A stretch of 64,000 nucleotides of DNA from Scybalousia_A sp963540815 (GTDB lineage: Bacteria > Bacteroidota > Bacteroidia > Bacteroidales > P3), in the NCBI GenBank assembly GCA_963540815.1, contig CAUTQY010000002.1, positions 62,001 to 126,000 on the forward strand, given 5' to 3'. Below are positions 34,462 to 43,403 of the stretch, in pieces. Within the stretch, counting starts at the first letter, position 1, and each line of letters begins with the position of its first letter. The position numbers and the translations under genes are program-made. Below the pieces are notes generated by a model. It worked only from the letters and a program-made list of their open reading frames with translations. It was not told the origin of the DNA and ran no database searches.

Positions 34462-35295
34462 GTGAATAGAACGGAACTTGTAAATTTGATAAAGAAAAAA
34501 CAAAGTTTTCTTTGTGTAGGATTGGATAGCGATATAACAAAAATTCCAAAACATCTTTTACAAGAAGAGGACCCTGTTTTTGAATTTAATAAGAAGATTA
34601 TAGACGAAACTCTTCCATATACGGTTGCCTATAAACCAAATCTTGCTTTCTATGAGAGTAATGGAATAAAAGGACTTATTTCCTTAAAAAAAACAATGGA
34701 TTATTTGCAAAATAAAAATACAGAATGCTTCACTATAGCTGATGCCAAAAGAGGAGATATAGGCAATACTTCCAAACAGTACGCAAAGGCTATGTTTTCC
34801 AAGGGGGGCGACTTTGATTTTGACGCAATAACTATTGCTCCATATATGGGAAAAGATTCCGTTATGCCTTTTTTTGATTTCCCGAATAAATGGGTTATTC
34901 TCCTGGCTTTGACGAGTAACGAAGGAGCCTTTGATTTTCAATACATGGAGGATAAAAATGATATGAAACTTTTTGAAAAAGTGATTACCACTGCTCAACA
35001 ATGGAATACTTCCAAAGAAAATCTAATGTTTGTTTGCGGAGCAACTAAGGCTGAGAAATTTACCGATATTCGTAAAATTGCTCCGGAACATTTTCTTTTG
35101 GTTCCCGGCGTGGGAGCGCAAGGAGGTTCTTTACAAGAAGTTTGCAAATACGGACTTAATAAAGATTGCGGTTTATTGGTTAACTCTTCGCGTGGAATTA
35201 TCTTTGCCGACCAAAGTGAAGATTTTCACAAAGTAGCCCGACAGAAAGCAATGCAAATACAAGAGGAAATGAAATTATACTTAAAAGATATATAA
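34462..35295 (+). CDS. pyrF: orotidine 5'-phosphate decarboxylase
   Basis: The 277-residue enzyme converts OMP to UMP in pyrimidine synthesis. It belongs to the longer type-2 PyrF group: FLCVGLDSD near residue 16, VAYKPNLAFYE near 54, and the catalytic DAKRGDIGNT near 94, with PGVGAQGG in the phosphate-binding end. The start is a GTG, 2 bp after lipB. A shift to ATG is not possible without losing the FLCVGLD strand. Confidence 0.93.
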   Translation: MNRTELVNLIKKKQSFLCVGLDSDITKIPKHLLQEEDPVFEFNKKIIDETLPYTVAYKPNLAFYESNGIKGLISLKKTMDYLQNKNTECFTIADAKRGDIGNTSKQYAKAMFSKGGDFDFDAITIAPYMGKDSVMPFFDFPNKWVILLALTSNEGAFDFQYMEDKNDMKLFEKVITTAQQWNTSKENLMFVCGATKAEKFTDIRKIAPEHFLLVPGVGAQGGSLQEVCKYGLNKDCGLLVNSSRGIIFADQSEDFHKVARQKAMQIQEEMKLYLKDI

Positions 35296-35315
35296 CGAAG
35301 ATACTCTTGTTATCT

Positions 35316-35347
35316 TTTGTCGGTATAAAAAAATATTTATAATTTTG
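35316..35347 (+). promoter_or_regulatory. iorAB promoter, -33 and -7
   Basis: TTTG (35316-35319) and TAATTTTG (35340-35347) with a 20-bp spacer. It lies 56 bp before iorA and separates iorAB from the lipB-pyrF pair. Confidence 0.75.
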
Positions 35348-35402
35348 TACTCTAAGAATAGAGAAAAAAGGAACAATTACACAATAAAATACATACATTA
35401 TT

Positions 35403-37016
35403 ATGGATAAATTACTTTTATTAGGTGATGAGGCTATCGCACAAGCTGCTATTGATGCGGGCTTGTCCGGTGTTTTTGCCTATCCGGGTACACCTTCTAC
35501 GGAAATAACGGAATATATACAAGATTCAAAACAAGCAAAGGATTTAGGTATTAGAAGTAATTGGGCCGCCAACGAAAAGACTGCTATGGAGGCTGCCCTT
35601 GGTATGTCATACGCGGGAAAGCGTGCAATGTTTTGTTGCAAGCACGTAGGTATGAATGTTGCGGCAGACCCATTTATGAACTCGGCAATTACGGGAGCTA
35701 ACGGAGGACTTATTTATATTGCGGCCGATGACCCAAGTATGCACTCCTCTCAAGATGAACAAGACTCTCGTCAATATGCCGATTTTGCCTTGATTCCTTG
35801 TTTGGAACCAAGTAATCAACAAGAGGCTTACAATATGGTACACTATGGTTTTGAACTTTCGGAAAAATATCATATTCCCGTAATGATAAGGATTACAACT
35901 CGTTTGGCTCATTCTCGTGCCGCCGTTGAAAGAAAAGATGTAATAAGAAAACAAAACGCCCTTGTTCTTCCCGAGGATAAACGTCAATATATTCTTTTGC
36001 CCGTTAATGCAAAACGCCACTACAAAAACTTAATAAAAAAACAGGAATCCCTACTTAAAGAAAGTGAAAACTCTGAGTTTAATCGTTTATATGAAGGAAA
36101 AGACAAAAAACTCGGTATAGTTGCTTGCGGTTTGGCTTACAACTATTTGATGGAAAATTTTAAGGATAAAGCATGTTCCTATTCTATTTTGAAAGTCTCT
36201 CAATACCCTATGCCTGAGGGGTTACTTAATAAACTATATAACGAAAGCGAAGAACTCCTTGTTATGGAAGAAGGACAGCCTATTTATGAGAGACTTATAA
36301 AGGGGTTGTTAAATATTTCAAAACCAATTCACGGAAGACTTGACGGTACTATTCAAAGAGATGGAGAACTTTCTCCTAATTCCGTAGGGAGAGCCTTAGG
36401 TCTAAAAGTTAGTGAAGGTTTTGATATACCTTCTTTGGTTGCCCCTCGCCCTCCGAAACTTTGTGACGGTTGCCCTCATAGAGATTCTTATCTTGCTCTT
36501 AACGAGGCAATGAAAGATCTTGGTGGCTCAAGAGTATTTTCGGATATAGGTTGTTATACTTTGGGTGCTTTGCCTCCTTTTGAAAGTATCTATACAACTG
36601 TTGATATGGGAGCATCTATTACTATGGCAAAAGGTGCTCAGGAAGCGGATTTAAAACCTACCGTTGCCGTTATAGGAGATTCTACCTTTACACATAGTGG
36701 TATGACCGGGCTTTTGGATTGTTGTAACGACAATATTCCCGTAACCGTTATTATCTTGGACAACGATATTACGGCAATGACAGGTGCTCAGAAATCTTCG
36801 GCAACGGGAAAAATAGAGAGTATATGTATGGGTTTGGGTGTTGAAAAAGAGCATATAAGAGTTATAAATCCTTTGGCAAGAAATCATGCGGAGAATGTTC
36901 GTATTATGAAAGAAGAAATTGCTTATCAAGGTGTTAGCGTTATTATTCCAAGAAGAGATTGTATAGTTTGGGGACAGAAAAAACGCAGAATGCAAAAAGC
37001 AAAAGAAACAAAATAA
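35403..37016 (+). CDS. iorA: indolepyruvate ferredoxin oxidoreductase, alpha subunit
   Basis: The 537-residue subunit carries out the TPP-dependent oxidative decarboxylation of aryl pyruvates (from Trp, Phe, Tyr) to aryl-acetyl-CoA with ferredoxin as acceptor. The pyrimidine-binding domain is at the start (FAYPGTPSTEITEYI), and the TPP diphosphate site lies at GDSTFTHSGMTGLLD through DNDITAMTG near 425-460. A CDGCPHRDSYLA motif near 352 is also typical. It ends soon after the TPP domain, so the C-terminal 2x4Fe-4S ferredoxin domain of archaeal IorA is absent. iorB follows 36 bp later. Confidence 0.92.
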   Translation: MDKLLLLGDEAIAQAAIDAGLSGVFAYPGTPSTEITEYIQDSKQAKDLGIRSNWAANEKTAMEAALGMSYAGKRAMFCCKHVGMNVAADPFMNSAITGANGGLIYIAADDPSMHSSQDEQDSRQYADFALIPCLEPSNQQEAYNMVHYGFELSEKYHIPVMIRITTRLAHSRAAVERKDVIRKQNALVLPEDKRQYILLPVNAKRHYKNLIKKQESLLKESENSEFNRLYEGKDKKLGIVACGLAYNYLMENFKDKACSYSILKVSQYPMPEGLLNKLYNESEELLVMEEGQPIYERLIKGLLNISKPIHGRLDGTIQRDGELSPNSVGRALGLKVSEGFDIPSLVAPRPPKLCDGCPHRDSYLALNEAMKDLGGSRVFSDIGCYTLGALPPFESIYTTVDMGASITMAKGAQEADLKPTVAVIGDSTFTHSGMTGLLDCCNDNIPVTVIILDNDITAMTGAQKSSATGKIESICMGLGVEKEHIRVINPLARNHAENVRIMKEEIAYQGVSVIIPRRDCIVWGQKKRRMQKAKETK

Positions 37017-37052
37017 TTTTGCAAGAGGTAGAACAATAAAACTAAAGAAAAA

Positions 37053-37637
37053 ATGAAGATAGATATAATATTGTGTGGTGTTGGTGGTATGGGCGCTTTA
37101 AGTAGTGCAGCCATCATTTCAAAAGCAGCCTTAGAAATGGGAATGTATATGAAGCAAGCGGAAACCCATGGAATGAGTCAAAGAGGCGGTGATGTACAAT
37201 CTCATTTAAGATTAAGTGACGAGCCTATTGCCTCAGACCTTATTCCAGAGGGGGAATGTGATATAATCCTTTCTGTGGAGCCTATGGAAGCGTTGCGTTA
37301 TGTAAACTTTTTGAATAGAGAGACGGGTTGGATTATTACAAACCAAAATCCTTTTGTCAATATTCCCAACTATCCCGATATGGAGACATTGACAAAAGGA
37401 ATAGAGAAATTCCCAAATCATATTATTTTTGATGCTGACAAAATAGCAAAAGAAGTAAATAATCCAAAGGGTACTAATATGGTCGTTCTTGGTGCGGCTA
37501 GCAAGTATTTAAAAATAGACTTATCCAAATTGGAAGATGCCGTTAAACAAAATTTTGCTCGCAAAGGAGAGGAAGTAGTTGAGGCAAACATAAAAGCTCT
37601 TAGAGCGGGTAGGGAAGTAGCAGACAAGAAATTGTAA
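37053..37637 (+). CDS. iorB: indolepyruvate ferredoxin oxidoreductase, beta subunit
   Basis: The 194-residue partner of IorA is the gamma-type pyruvate-ferredoxin-oxidoreductase domain: CGVGGMGALSSAAIISKAAL at residues 6-25 and MKQAETHGMSQRGGDVQSHLR near 33-53. The complex ferments aromatic amino acids and yields reduced ferredoxin and acyl-CoA for ATP. Terminator at 37662-37698. Confidence 0.92.
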   Translation: MKIDIILCGVGGMGALSSAAIISKAALEMGMYMKQAETHGMSQRGGDVQSHLRLSDEPIASDLIPEGECDIILSVEPMEALRYVNFLNRETGWIITNQNPFVNIPNYPDMETLTKGIEKFPNHIIFDADKIAKEVNNPKGTNMVVLGAASKYLKIDLSKLEDAVKQNFARKGEEVVEANIKALRAGREVADKKL

Positions 37638-37661
37638 TAACATATACGTTATATCAATCAT

Positions 37662-37698
37662 ATGGGCAAAGTAAAAACAATACTTTGCCCATTTTTAT
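37662..37698 (+). terminator. iorAB terminator
   Basis: ATGGGCAAAGTA (37662-37673) and TACTTTGCCCAT (37681-37692) form a perfect 12-bp stem with T-run. Confidence 0.85.
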
Positions 37699-37752
37699 TC
37701 TACCAAAAGTTTATCCAATACGTTATAATATCCCCCCATATTTGAGAACACA

Positions 37753-38108
37753 CGCAGTAAAGCAATCCGCAAACAACACGTCCTTGCAAACCCTCAGCGT
37801 CCGTCCTTGCGAGACTTCGCTTTAAGTCATGGCAATCCGGACCGCTGTATATTTTTGCCTTTCGGCTTTTCGCTTCTGCCAAACGGCGATTCGTTGTCAA
37901 AAAAACCCCCTTTTTTGAGTCAAAAAACCCCCTTTTTTCATCAAAAAAAGGGGGTTTTTTCACCATCGAAACAAAGAGTGGCAGAATCCTTTTGCCCTTT
38001 GGCAGTATACTTTCTTGTCTTAGCAGCGTTTTATAAGGTATGGATTGCCATGACTTAAAGCGAAGTCTCGCAAGACAGGCTTCTTGTAAATTGCTCTACT
38101 GCGTTTGC
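37753..38108. repeat. nested inverted-repeat element, copy C
   Basis: A perfect 33-bp inverted repeat is formed by 37806-37838 (CTTGCGAGACTTCGCTTTAA, GTCATGGCAATCC) and 38042-38074. A second pair lies outside it: CGCAGTAAAGCAAT near 37756 and its near complement ATTGCTCTACTGCG near 38091. The interior (about 200 bp) contains the A/C/G/T block repeats listed separately and no credible gene. The arms match copy A at 4.3 kb and parts of copy B at 11.5 kb. Confidence 0.8.
37899..37960. repeat. triplicate A6C5T6 block with alternative hairpins
   Basis: AAAAAACCCCCTTTTTT occurs at 37900-37916 and 37922-37938, and its reverse complement AAAAAAGGGGGTTTTTT at 37944-37960. Copies two and three form a perfect 17-bp hairpin with a 5-nt loop, and copy one can replace copy two. 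The structure sits inside the inverted-repeat element. Confidence 0.85.
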
Positions 38109-38146
38109 AGGGATGAAAGTGAGTATAAATAATCCATTCCTGCAAT

Positions 38147-38181
38147 AAAAAAGAGGCTATAAGAATAAAAGCCTCTTTTAA
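38147..38181 (-). terminator. terminator of the lipoprotein-porin operon
   Basis: AAAAGAGGCT and AGCCTCTTTT form a 10-bp stem followed by T-run on the minus strand, 29 bp after the porin stop. Confidence 0.8.
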
Positions 38182-38209
38182 TTATAATATGAAAATTTAG
38201 TGTATTTCC

Positions 38210-39685
38210 TTAGAATTTAAAACCTACCGTTGCTTGTATAAGGTGTTTGTTTCTTGTTACCTGTGTAGGATTGGCATCGGAATACCACGTTTGATGGCTT
38301 ACGTCATATTCGTCATAAACATAATATTTGCTTTTTTGCTTACCATACGCATAAGCCAAATCTACGTTGCAAAATTTTCCTCTGAAACCTAAACCACAAG
38401 TAATGTAATTCCAAGAAGCATCGTTATCGCTTTCGTTTACATAAGGAGAACCATAGTAGGCATAACCTGCTCTAATATACAATTTGTCCAACTTTAACTC
38501 TCCGCCAACTCTTAAATTACTTGCACCGGAATAAATATTTTCCATACTATTATTTAGTTTTGTTTCTGTGGAAATATCATTATCCATGTCAAAACTCATA
38601 AAACTATAATCCGCGTATTCGTAATCCAGACTCAACGTGCCGGAAATAGGAGATTTGTTATTTCCTAAAACAAAGGCTGTTCCGGCAATAAAACGCCAAG
38701 GAGACTGCATGCCGTAACTAATAGGATTAAACCAACCGCCGGAAGTTGTAGTAAAAGATACCTCTTGATAGAAATCATCATCTACATCATAAAAAGTAGG
38801 GGTATGTATAGCCCCTCCTATTCTCCAAAAAGAGACCGGTTTTGCTATAACTCCGAGTTTAAGATTAAAACCGGTAACAGACAGATTTTGCTCCGTATTG
38901 TAATTATATTTTCCTTCTCCGTTTATGTTTGTTACACTTTCGGAAAACATATATTTTGCAGTGTAACTGCCGTAAGGAATACCTACCGTAGCGCCGAGGA
39001 ATAACCAATTTTCGTAATTACCCGAAAAGGACATTGTAAACTCATTGAGATATCCGCTTTCTCTATATGCTATTATTTGGTTAAATTTTCCGTTAAAAAA
39101 TTCCGAGTGCAAATTATAACTGGTATCTATACTAACCACCCCGGATAGAAAAAAATCTTCTCTTTTAACATCTGCAAAATCAAAACTGTTATCCAAAACT
39201 CCGTTACCGTCTGCATCAAAATGATTTATATAGTTTGCATCTATATAAGAACGGTCAAGATTGTTACGGGTTATTTTTACTCTGTTGTTGAAATTCATTA
39301 AACGATTTAATCCAAAGGATAACTGTATGTGTTTCCAAGAAGATTTTTTACCATTATTGAAATCCAAAACCAAACCGAGATTACCATAGTTAAAAGAAGG
39401 ATGGGAATCCTTGCCGCTAAGTCCGTTATAGGTTGATTTTGTAGAATTCATATCCAAACCCATAGAAAAAGTCAATTCACTAGAACGGTATAGACCCAAA
39501 CCGGCAGGATTGTAGTGCGCAGACATAATATCTCCGCCCAATGCCCCTATTGCCCCTGCCTTACCTATATAGGGGGCAGTACCATTCATACCGTATTGAG
39601 AATACATGAGCGGAAATTCTGTCTTTTGAGCCCTAACAAAAGTTATCATCAAAAAAAGCACCATCAAAAAAACTACTCTTTTCAT
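38210..39685 (-). CDS. outer-membrane FadL/OmpP1-like transport protein
   Basis: The 491-residue protein has a signal peptide (VVFLMVLFLMITFVRAQ) and a beta-barrel with many alternating aromatic strands. The segment KAGAIGALGGDIMSAHYNPAGLGLYRSSELTFSMG near residues 43-77 is the N-terminal plug signature of the OmpP1/FadL hydrophobic-substrate channels. It ends in an aromatic residue (VGFKF), as outer-membrane barrels do. The substrate is unknown. It is downstream of the lipoprotein gene by 68 bp. Confidence 0.85.
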   Translation of the reverse strand: MKRVVFLMVLFLMITFVRAQKTEFPLMYSQYGMNGTAPYIGKAGAIGALGGDIMSAHYNPAGLGLYRSSELTFSMGLDMNSTKSTYNGLSGKDSHPSFNYGNLGLVLDFNNGKKSSWKHIQLSFGLNRLMNFNNRVKITRNNLDRSYIDANYINHFDADGNGVLDNSFDFADVKREDFFLSGVVSIDTSYNLHSEFFNGKFNQIIAYRESGYLNEFTMSFSGNYENWLFLGATVGIPYGSYTAKYMFSESVTNINGEGKYNYNTEQNLSVTGFNLKLGVIAKPVSFWRIGGAIHTPTFYDVDDDFYQEVSFTTTSGGWFNPISYGMQSPWRFIAGTAFVLGNNKSPISGTLSLDYEYADYSFMSFDMDNDISTETKLNNSMENIYSGASNLRVGGELKLDKLYIRAGYAYYGSPYVNESDNDASWNYITCGLGFRGKFCNVDLAYAYGKQKSKYYVYDEYDVSHQTWYSDANPTQVTRNKHLIQATVGFKF

Positions 39686-39753
39686 ATCCTATATATTTTA
39701 TCTTTTTAACGTTAAAAACTACTTTTTATTATAAAATACAACACAATACAAAT

Positions 39754-40788
39754 TTACCTTCTTCTGCCACCACCTCCCGTTGAACGAGAAGAGTTTGAAC
39801 TTCTTGACATGGAAGAAGAGCGATTGTTGTTTCCACTGCTTCTCATAGAAGAGGAGCGATCGTTTCCGGAGTTGGTAGAACGTGTGGCAGTGGTAGAACT
39901 TGTAGTATTTCTTCTGTATTCGTTGGAACTTCTTTGCTGACGTTGAGAAGCAGGAGTATAGGAACGTGTTTTGTTCTCGGTATTATTTCTTTGAACTCTG
40001 ACATTATTGTTTGTGCGTGTACTTCTATTGGTAGCATTGCCATACCTTTGGTTATATTTTTCTCCGAAAGAAGAAACAGTATTGTTGCCCATGCTATTAT
40101 TGTAGCGGAAACCCGTACTAGTATTATTATCTCTGTTACTTCTGTTTCGCGACATTATATAGTTTGGTCTGTGATAAAAGTTGGAGTTCCTGTCCCAAGA
40201 GTTGTAATACCACGGGGAGTGATAATACCCCCAAGGATGATAAGGATAATGCCATGCGTAATAATCCCATCCCCAGCCGCTATACCAGCCGAAAGGTCTG
40301 TACCAAGACAAACCGAAACTCCAGCCCCAATAGAAATAAGTAGGATACCACCAACGATAACCCAAATAGATACTTGTACCCCAAAGCAAAGGGTCGGCGT
40401 CATACCAGCAAAGGTCGGTATAAAAATCATCGTAATAATCGTATATTATCTTCGGAGAATGAAACCTTTTTATTCTTGCAGCATAGGCATAGTCATAATA
40501 GTCGTCCATATCAAAAACGGTATCCTCCAAATTATAACCATATTCTTGTGCATTCTCTTGTTCTTGCATAGCCTTTTTGTAGGCTTGCATTTGTTGTTCA
40601 TACCTCTGCTTTTCTATTTCTTGCTGTTTTTCAAAAGCCTCTTCTTGCTCATTTATTTCAGCCTCATCCAAATAAATATCATCATATGATGAAATACCCG
40701 TGCTTTCTACTGCACAAGAGACAACCATAAACATACACGCTACTACCAAAACAAATGACACTAAATTCTTTTTGATTAAAATTTTCAT
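39754..40788 (-). CDS. Trp/Tyr-rich outer-membrane lipoprotein
   Basis: The 344-residue protein has a lipoprotein signal (FVLVVACMFMVVSC, lipid Cys near residue 26) followed by a Glu/Gln-rich coiled coil (about 43-80). A central block (about 120-205) is packed with Trp, Tyr, Gly, His and Pro (GWGWDYYAWHYPYHPWGYYH), and a C-terminal third (about 215-344) is of low complexity, made of Asn, Arg, Ser and Thr ending in GGGGRRR. I know no function for this type. It may be a surface or cell-wall-associated protein. Promoter motif 63 bp upstream. Confidence 0.8.
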   Translation of the reverse strand: MKILIKKNLVSFVLVVACMFMVVSCAVESTGISSYDDIYLDEAEINEQEEAFEKQQEIEKQRYEQQMQAYKKAMQEQENAQEYGYNLEDTVFDMDDYYDYAYAARIKRFHSPKIIYDYYDDFYTDLCWYDADPLLWGTSIYLGYRWWYPTYFYWGWSFGLSWYRPFGWYSGWGWDYYAWHYPYHPWGYYHSPWYYNSWDRNSNFYHRPNYIMSRNRSNRDNNTSTGFRYNNSMGNNTVSSFGEKYNQRYGNATNRSTRTNNNVRVQRNNTENKTRSYTPASQRQQRSSNEYRRNTTSSTTATRSTNSGNDRSSSMRSSGNNNRSSSMSRSSNSSRSTGGGGRRR

Positions 40789-40827
40789 AATATACCTCCC
40801 TTTTATAAATTCAGTTGCTTTTTTTTG

Positions 40828-40835
40828 TAATTTTG
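40828..40835 (+). promoter_or_regulatory. proS promoter -7 motif
   Basis: TAATTTTG, 68 bp before the proS ATG. Confidence 0.55.
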
Positions 40836-40850
40836 CACCACTTTAGTGCG

Positions 40851-40858
40851 CAAAGATA
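40851..40858 (-). promoter_or_regulatory. -7 motif for the lipoprotein-porin operon
   Basis: TATCTTTG on the minus strand, 63 bp before the lipoprotein ATG; it faces the proS promoter and overlaps the proS leader. Confidence 0.6.
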
Positions 40859-40902
40859 CAATATTTTAAACTACTCAAAAACTATACCAAAAAATATAAG
40901 TG

Positions 40903-42375
40903 ATGGCAAAAGATTTTATAACGAGAGAAGAAAATTATTCGGAATGGTATAATGAATTGGTACAGAGAGCAGACCTTGCGGAAAACTCTTCCGTAAGAGG
41001 TTGTATGGTAATAAAACCCTACGGCTATGCAATATGGGAAAAAATGCAACATACTTTGGATAAGATGTTCAAACAAACCGGGCATCAAAATGCTTATTTC
41101 CCGCTTTTTATTCCAAAATCATTTTTTGAAAAAGAAGCGGAGCATGTTGAAGGTTTTGCAAAAGAATGTGCTGTTGTTACCCATCATCGCTTGACCAAAT
41201 CTCCGGATGGAAAAGGCTTGGTGTGCGACCCCGAGGCAAGATTGGAAGAAGAGCTTATTGTACGACCAACCTCGGAAACCATTATTTGGGATACTTATAG
41301 AAGATGGATAAAATCATATAGAGATTTGCCCATTCTTTGCAATCAATGGGCAAACGTTGTGCGTTGGGAGATGAGGACAAGAATGTTTTTGCGTACGGCA
41401 GAATTTCTTTGGCAAGAAGGACATACGGCACATGAAACCTCCGAGCAAGCACAAGAAGAAGCTTTGAGAATGATGCATGTTTATGCGGATTTTGCGGAAA
41501 AATATATGGCTATGCCTGTTCTTAGGGGAATAAAAACAGTTAACGAACGTTTTGCGGGCGCCGTAGAAACATATTGTATAGAGGCTATGATGCAGGACGG
41601 AAAGGCCTTACAAGCAGGCACTTCCCATTTTTTAGGACAAAATTTTGCCAAAGCCTTTGATGTTAAATTTCTTTCCAAAGACAATAAGTTGGAATACGTT
41701 TGGGCATCTTCTTGGGGTGTGTCCACTAGGCTTATGGGGGCATTGATTATGACTCACTCGGATGATAAGGGGTTAGTTCTTCCTCCTTTGCTTGCACCTT
41801 TGCAAGTGGTAATGGTGCCTATTTATAAGACAGAGGAAGAAAAACAAATGATAGATAACCTTGCTCAAACTATAAAAGACAAATTGACAAAAAATAACAT
41901 CTCAATAAAATACGATGAAGATACAAAAACAAAGCCTGGGTGGAAATTCAATGAATACGAATTTAAAGGAGTACCTGTGCGTTTGACCTTGGGAGCAAGA
42001 GATTTGAAAGAAAACAAAATAGAGATTTTTCGACGAGATACTTGTGAGAAAATTTTGCATCAAAAGGAAGATATATGTGAATATATAGCTCAACTTTTGG
42101 AAGATATGCAAGAAAACCTGTTCAAAAAAGCCCTTTTGTATAGAGAACAAAAAACAAGGGAGGTGAATGATTGGGAAGAGTTTAAAAAGGAAATAGAAAA
42201 AGGCGGATTTCTTCTTTGTCACTGGGATGGAACAACGGAAACGGAATTGAAAATAAAAGAAGAAACAAAAGCAACCATACGTTGTATCCCATTGGAAAAT
42301 ACCCTACAAGAGGGTAAATGTGTGTATAGCGGTAGGCCTTCAAAACAAAGAGTTGTTTTTGCAAGAAGTTATTAG
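40903..42375 (+). CDS. proS: prolyl-tRNA synthetase (archaeal/eukaryotic type)
   Basis: About 490 residues. This class II enzyme attaches proline to tRNA-Pro. It is the short form without the bacterial editing insertion: motif 2 region RWEMRTRMFLRTAEFLWQEGHTAH near residue 145-168 and motif 3 ALIMTHSDDKGLVLPP near 285. The C-terminal domain ends in Tyr (RSY), as is typical of the type-3 group. An ATG at 40903 is preferred over the GTG directly before it. Followed 28 bp later by the GNAT-like gene. Confidence 0.95.
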   Translation: MAKDFITREENYSEWYNELVQRADLAENSSVRGCMVIKPYGYAIWEKMQHTLDKMFKQTGHQNAYFPLFIPKSFFEKEAEHVEGFAKECAVVTHHRLTKSPDGKGLVCDPEARLEEELIVRPTSETIIWDTYRRWIKSYRDLPILCNQWANVVRWEMRTRMFLRTAEFLWQEGHTAHETSEQAQEEALRMMHVYADFAEKYMAMPVLRGIKTVNERFAGAVETYCIEAMMQDGKALQAGTSHFLGQNFAKAFDVKFLSKDNKLEYVWASSWGVSTRLMGALIMTHSDDKGLVLPPLLAPLQVVMVPIYKTEEEKQMIDNLAQTIKDKLTKNNISIKYDEDTKTKPGWKFNEYEFKGVPVRLTLGARDLKENKIEIFRRDTCEKILHQKEDICEYIAQLLEDMQENLFKKALLYREQKTREVNDWEEFKKEIEKGGFLLCHWDGTTETELKIKEETKATIRCIPLENTLQEGKCVYSGRPSKQRVVFARSY

Positions 42376-42403
42376 AAGCTTTGTTAGACAGTTAAAAATA
42401 ACC

Positions 42404-43327
42404 ATGATAGAAATAGATAACGCCGACATATTCATAAAAAACTTTGAAACGGTTTATCACAAACGTTTGGTTAGAATCCCTTACACAACAAAAGAAGGAA
42501 AGATAAAAACTTTACTAATGTGTAAATGTGGCAGAAGATGGATAGCCCTTCCTTATTTTTCTATTGCTATTTTGGAAAACAGAGTAACGGATAGACACAA
42601 TGCTCCCTTTAAACTTTTTGAAAGTGAAGACGGCAATATCATTTCTACGGGAAAAGCCAGCTGGGAAATTAGGGATACGATGGGACATAGCCCGTATATT
42701 TATTCTGACAAGATATTGCCCGTAATGTGTATGGACTATGAGGATAACCTTTGGAATAAATTTCCCCCCAATGTAAAAAGAAAAATAAGAAAAGCTTATA
42801 AAAACAACATAAAAGTAGAATACGGTACGGATAAAAGAATTCTGAACAAATTTTATCAAGCCTATATCAAAAGAATGCGAGAAATAGGAGTTATGCCCGT
42901 AGGTAAATCTCTTATAAACAAAAAGGTAAGAACAGGTCAGACTACGCTCTTTGTTGCCTCTGTAGAAAATAAGATTATAGGTGGAGCGACTCTAAATAAA
43001 ATGGACGACAAACTGTTTGAAAATGAATTTTTTGCTACTATAGAGCAATATAATCATTTATACACCTCTTACATACTCCATTATTCCATGTTGTGTTTTG
43101 CCAAACAAGAAAAGGCTCGCTTTTATTCTTTTGGCAGAAGTACGATAAACTCCTCCGTTCATCAATACAAAAAACATTGGAAAGCCCCGGAAAGTGTACT
43201 TTATTGGTCTTATTCCCAAAAACATAAAAATATTAGAGATAGAAAAATACTTCATACTATTTGGAAAAAAATTCCTTACGGTATTTCCTCTTTTTGGGGA
43301 CCGATATTGTCCAAGTATGTTTATTAA
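42404..43327 (+). CDS. FemAB/BioF2-like GNAT-fold acyltransferase
   Basis: About 307 residues from the ATG at 42404; a longer frame from 42320 overlaps proS and is rejected. The C-terminal half has the arrangement of FemAB-like double-GNAT proteins: NVKRKIRKAYKNNIKVEYG, then TTLFVASVENKIIGGATLN (acyl-CoA binding strand region) and FYSFGRSTINSSVHQYKKHW. Related proteins add acyl groups or amino acids to cell-envelope precursors. Substrate unknown. No signal peptide. Follows proS in the same direction. Confidence 0.7.
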   Translation: MIEIDNADIFIKNFETVYHKRLVRIPYTTKEGKIKTLLMCKCGRRWIALPYFSIAILENRVTDRHNAPFKLFESEDGNIISTGKASWEIRDTMGHSPYIYSDKILPVMCMDYEDNLWNKFPPNVKRKIRKAYKNNIKVEYGTDKRILNKFYQAYIKRMREIGVMPVGKSLINKKVRTGQTTLFVASVENKIIGGATLNKMDDKLFENEFFATIEQYNHLYTSYILHYSMLCFAKQEKARFYSFGRSTINSSVHQYKKHWKAPESVLYWSYSQKHKNIRDRKILHTIWKKIPYGISSFWGPILSKYVY

Positions 43328-43403
43328 CATACAATAAACTATACACTTACGGCGTTAGTAGTAGAATGTAAAATAAATAATAAATAATAAATACAAAAAG
43401 AAT

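Noticed and set aside
37807..38058. 83-codon plus-strand frame in the repeat element
   Set aside because: Its sequence is made of the inverted-repeat arms and the A6C5T6 blocks; low-complexity translation (KKPPFLSQKTPFF) is not protein-like.
39934..40689. 251-codon frame antisense to the Trp/Tyr-rich lipoprotein
   Set aside because: The composition (long Ile/Val runs) mirrors the lipoprotein codons; no start context or domain, so a shadow frame.
42320..42403. 28-codon extension of the FemAB-like gene into proS
   Set aside because: It overlaps coding sequence of proS on the same strand, and an ATG at 42404 follows with normal spacing.
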